Positions 61,628 through 64,000 of a stretch of 64,000 bases of DNA are shown here, one piece after another. The translations under genes and the position numbers were made by a program. The stretch covers positions 930,001 to 994,000 of the forward strand of contig JAACMV010000024.1 of assembly GCA_010909725.1 (NCBI GenBank), read 5' to 3'. Each line of letters opens with the position of its first letter. Position 1 is the stretch's first letter. The notes beneath the pieces are model-generated. The model ran no database searches. It saw nothing but the letters and a program-made list of their open reading frames with translations, and was not told the origin of the DNA. The stretch comes from Picochlorum sp. 'celeri'. Its lineage: Eukaryota > Chlorophyta > Trebouxiophyceae.

Positions 61628-63223
61628 TTAATTTTCATCATCACTCTCATCGCTCAACTCTTTGAATGCCTCATCACCTCCAGAGTTTTCCTTCATACAC
61701 TTCCATCCATCCAATTTATTCAAATCGAGACACCATAAATCATCCAATACAACATCTGTGTGTCCTATCTCAACCATTCCTCCCCAGAGCCAGAGAGTGT
61801 TTTTGAGCACAAAGAGTGTTGGGGCCGATCGTGCTCTTGGCCTGATCAGGTCTTTTGAATCCCAATCAATGCCATATGTAGCAGGTGAATATAGTAGCTC
61901 TGATACCTTACCCCCGACTCGATATGTCTCGTATGCTTTGCGAGCAACGTATCCTCTAAATGCTGCCTGAATGAGTGTTGCAGCTCTGGCAGCCGAGGCA
62001 TTCTTGTCTTGTGTTGCCTTTGACAAGGCTGAATCGAGAGTAGTTTCACTGTTCGATTCCTGGTTTTTCGATTTGGACTTTGGAGGCTTCACCGTAACAG
62101 GAAACCACCTCCTTGAATTCATGTTGAACTGATATGCCTCGTTGAAAAGTTCCGAGTACATTTTATCCCCTTGTCCTTCCTGGTCAAAGACACCACCAAA
62201 GATGATTGCCTTCGCCTTTGATTGCTGCACTGCTAGGCCAAAAGATGTTCGAGGAGTTGGTGCCATACCCTCTTTCTTCACCTTTTGCCAGGACCATTTT
62301 ATGAGATCCAGTGCCCAAATATCATCGTGCACAATGCCCTTCTCATCATCATCATCTACCTCCTTCTTTCCTTTGCCTTTACTTCCCACAACGTTTGACT
62401 TGATGGACTGCTTCACAGAGTATCCTCCAATGATGTACACGGTTGATGTTTCTGCATGCAATGCCAACTGGCACCCACCACGTGGAGAGGGTCCAGTGGC
62501 GCCCAATGCATTCTGTTTATTCTCCCACGTCAGAGAATCGAGATCAAACACCCATACATCATTATAGTAACGTGTAGTTTTCCCAGTATCGTAAAAACCG
62601 CCAAACATGACGATGATATTCTTGTATGCAATCATACGATGACCACTCCTTGGTGTTGGAGATGGAGAAGAACCCTTCACTCCAACCTGCTCCCAGACCC
62701 ATGTCGAGGTATCGATTCTCCAGAGATCCGAGTAGTGGCGGAACTTGTCATGGTTGCGAGAGGTGAACTCACCTCCGAAGACGTACATGTACGACTTTGT
62801 AACAACTGCTTGGTGAGACGTTCGTGGCAATGGTCCATTTGGGCTAATGATTTGTTTCCACTGCATGGTCTGAGTGTTGAAGACGTACAAATCAGCATAC
62901 ACATGCATTGTATCTTCTTTAGGGTCCAGCCACTCTCCACCAAACATGATGATTTCCTTATCATTCAATGGCTGCACAGAGGCATACACCCTTGCTGTAG
63001 GTGGAGGGCACTTTTCCACTATTCTAACCGCATTATTCTCTTCATCTTGCAGCTTAAATCTAGCCAATAAAGCATCAATATCATTTTCTTCTGATTGTGC
63101 CTTTCGAGCCTCTCGGCGCTCGCCCTTGGCCAAATTCTTTTGAGTTTTCTTCTCTGTTTTGGCAGCGCCAACGCCAGGCTTGCTCCCCTTCTGCTTTTTC
63201 CGTTTATCCCGCCCACTCCCCAT
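61628..63223 (-). CDS. KLHDC4-like kelch protein with IQ motif
   Basis: A 531-residue single-exon protein. After a Lys-rich head (nuclear or nucleolar type) five to six kelch blades follow: EIIMFGGEWLD, SYMYVFGGEFTSRNHDKFRHYSDLWRID, NIIVMFGGFYDTGKTTRYYNDVWVFDL, STVYIIGGYSV, KAIIFGGVFDQEG and TLWLWGGMVEIG. This order is KLHDC4 (yeast Kel/YPL263 family). Between blades five and six an insert carries an IQ motif, TLIQAAFRGYVARKAYETY, the calmodulin-binding consensus, which KLHDC4 proteins do not normally have. An acidic tail closes the protein. Confidence 0.88.
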   Translation of the reverse strand: MGSGRDKRKKQKGSKPGVGAAKTEKKTQKNLAKGERREARKAQSEENDIDALLARFKLQDEENNAVRIVEKCPPPTARVYASVQPLNDKEIIMFGGEWLDPKEDTMHVYADLYVFNTQTMQWKQIISPNGPLPRTSHQAVVTKSYMYVFGGEFTSRNHDKFRHYSDLWRIDTSTWVWEQVGVKGSSPSPTPRSGHRMIAYKNIIVMFGGFYDTGKTTRYYNDVWVFDLDSLTWENKQNALGATGPSPRGGCQLALHAETSTVYIIGGYSVKQSIKSNVVGSKGKGKKEVDDDDEKGIVHDDIWALDLIKWSWQKVKKEGMAPTPRTSFGLAVQQSKAKAIIFGGVFDQEGQGDKMYSELFNEAYQFNMNSRRWFPVTVKPPKSKSKNQESNSETTLDSALSKATQDKNASAARAATLIQAAFRGYVARKAYETYRVGGKVSELLYSPATYGIDWDSKDLIRPRARSAPTLFVLKNTLWLWGGMVEIGHTDVVLDDLWCLDLNKLDGWKCMKENSGGDEAFKELSDESDDEN

Positions 63224-63698
63224 TGTCTGAGATACTCAAAACCATAATATTACACAAATGTAGTGCAATATATGCCACTCATTGTCCGTATACCATGCAT
63301 CTGACCCGAATATCTCTGTGTGCGATTGCAAAACTTGGCCTTTGAAGGCCGCAATTGTGGAGAGCCGATCAACTCACCTCCAGTACAAGATCTCAAAACC
63401 CCTGATGGCCCGAAACATGGACGAGAGCGTCGTCAATCGACACTATATAATTCAAATATAGATAGGAAGCAATACATTTTGTCAGATCCAAGAAGAGTCA
63501 CGAGGACAGTGAAGGTCTTGCACCTTCCCAGAACTTGGTTTGGCGTGTATTTCTATGCTCCCTTTACATCAAGCGAAATACAGGTCAAAGAGAAGATATA
63601 GTTATATGATTTCTATTTAATGAGGACCCACAAACTCTAGTCACGGGTTTCGAAGTGTTTCGACAGACACGGTTTGACAGCAAGTGTCCGTTTCGACA
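63224..63698. promoter_or_regulatory. Divergent intergenic region, KLHDC4 / SMP protein
   Basis: 475 bp. A 93-codon plus-strand frame (63320-63601) lacks an ATG and any recognisable motif; it is not called. Confidence 0.35.
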
Positions 63699-64000
63699 AT
63701 GATTACCCTGTTTGTATCTTCGTACGCACTCGCCTTTTGGTTTGGGGTGCTTAGCTGCCTATGTATGGTATCTATTGCGTGGTTCTCATATCAGAGGTAT
63801 TCCAAAAGGCGGCAGAACATGTGCAGTGCATCCCAGATGTCAGAGTTGTCCAGGGAAAACATCAGCAGGATTTTTTCAAAAGAGACTGGAGGCCTCCCGC
63901 CTTGGTTGAAGTCTCCCGATTTCAATAATCCCGCGTTCGTCAATGCAGCTATGCAGCTTTTATGGCCTAAAATAGACAAGGCTGGAGCTGCTTGGGCTTT
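63699..64000 (+). CDS. Extended-synaptotagmin-like protein, N-terminus (SMP domain), truncated by window
   Basis: The frame opens at ATG 63699 and runs off the window end, giving 100 residues. A hydrophobic hairpin (ITLFVSSYALAFWFGVLSCLCMVSIAWF, residues 2-29) precedes a basic stretch. Then comes GGLPPWLKSPDFNNPAFVNAAMQLLWPKIDKAGAAW, the start of an SMP lipid-transfer domain as in plant synaptotagmins and E-Syts (LPPWL..PDFE....LN..L..LWP). Such proteins tether ER to plasma membrane and carry C2 domains, which would lie beyond the window. Confidence 0.78.
   Translation, partial: MITLFVSSYALAFWFGVLSCLCMVSIAWFSYQRYSKRRQNMCSASQMSELSRENISRIFSKETGGLPPWLKSPDFNNPAFVNAAMQLLWPKIDKAGAAWA

Noticed and set aside
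63320..63601. 93-codon open frame before the SMP gene
   Set aside because: No ATG, no recognisable motif, and it lies in a divergent promoter region.

Overview
This 64 kb window looks like a gene-dense piece of nuclear DNA from a unicellular green alga, probably a chlorophyte or prasinophyte grade lineage. The evidence is the gene set: plastid-directed Psb27, a Ycf20-like protein, a plant-type DUF4336 protein, an IMPL2-type histidinol-phosphate phosphatase, a REF/SRPP-type lipid-droplet protein, an RD21-like papain protease with a granulin tail, TPX2 and an EARLY FLOWERING 4 homologue. TGTAA, the chlorophyte poly(A) signal, follows many stop codons. I could not run searches, so the species is not named. 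I saw no tRNA, rRNA, transposon, virus or CRISPR array.

Forty-six genes are called, about one per 1.4 kb. Roughly 21 contain introns (31 modelled). Introns are mostly 64-100 bp, the longest 215 bp, with donors close to GTRYGY (GTACGT, GTATGT and GTGCGT are frequent) and YAG acceptors. Exon limits were read by eye from donor and acceptor sites, phase and family conservation. They make several small genes visible that no single open frame shows (SRP9, ELF4-like, NHP2, GNA1, SAP protein).

Layout. 1-13 kb: HisRS end, IMPL2, BTAF1/MOT1, a degenerate GIY-YIG-like protein, LMBR1 membrane protein, a plastid DUF3598-like protein, Psb27, SWC5/CFDP1. 13-25 kb: plastid VTT/DedA protein, secreted Cys-repeat protein, universal stress protein, amino acid permease, YciO-like protein, lipid-droplet protein, ABCG transporter, NUP58. 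25-37 kb: acetylornithine aminotransferase, NDPK, NHP2, a small secreted PAN-like protein, ankyrin protein, AMSH deubiquitinase, plastid TPR protein, ubiquitin-fold protein, BspA-like DUF285 protein. 38-50 kb: VPS9 GEF, ACBD6-like, ELF4-like, FolD, MsrB, SEC22, elongin B-like, RFC2, DUF4336, SRP9, DUF212, GNA1. 50-64 kb: Ycf20-like, DUF1996, malate dehydrogenase with PTS2, SAP protein, membrane TKL kinase, RD21-like protease, TPX2, KLHDC4, and the start of an extended-synaptotagmin (SMP) protein cut by the window end.

The genes are mostly unrelated housekeeping functions packed head-to-head or tail-to-tail. Some groups are functionally linked: two histidine-related genes meet tail-to-tail, and several vesicle-traffic genes (VPS9, SEC22, AMSH, E-Syt) and RNP or nuclear-pore genes occur. 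Three same-strand pairs are only 26, 33 and 50 bp apart and may be dicistronic. The points most worth following are the ELF4-like gene, the SEC22 zero-layer substitution, the Cys-repeat secreted protein and the MDH targeting exon.
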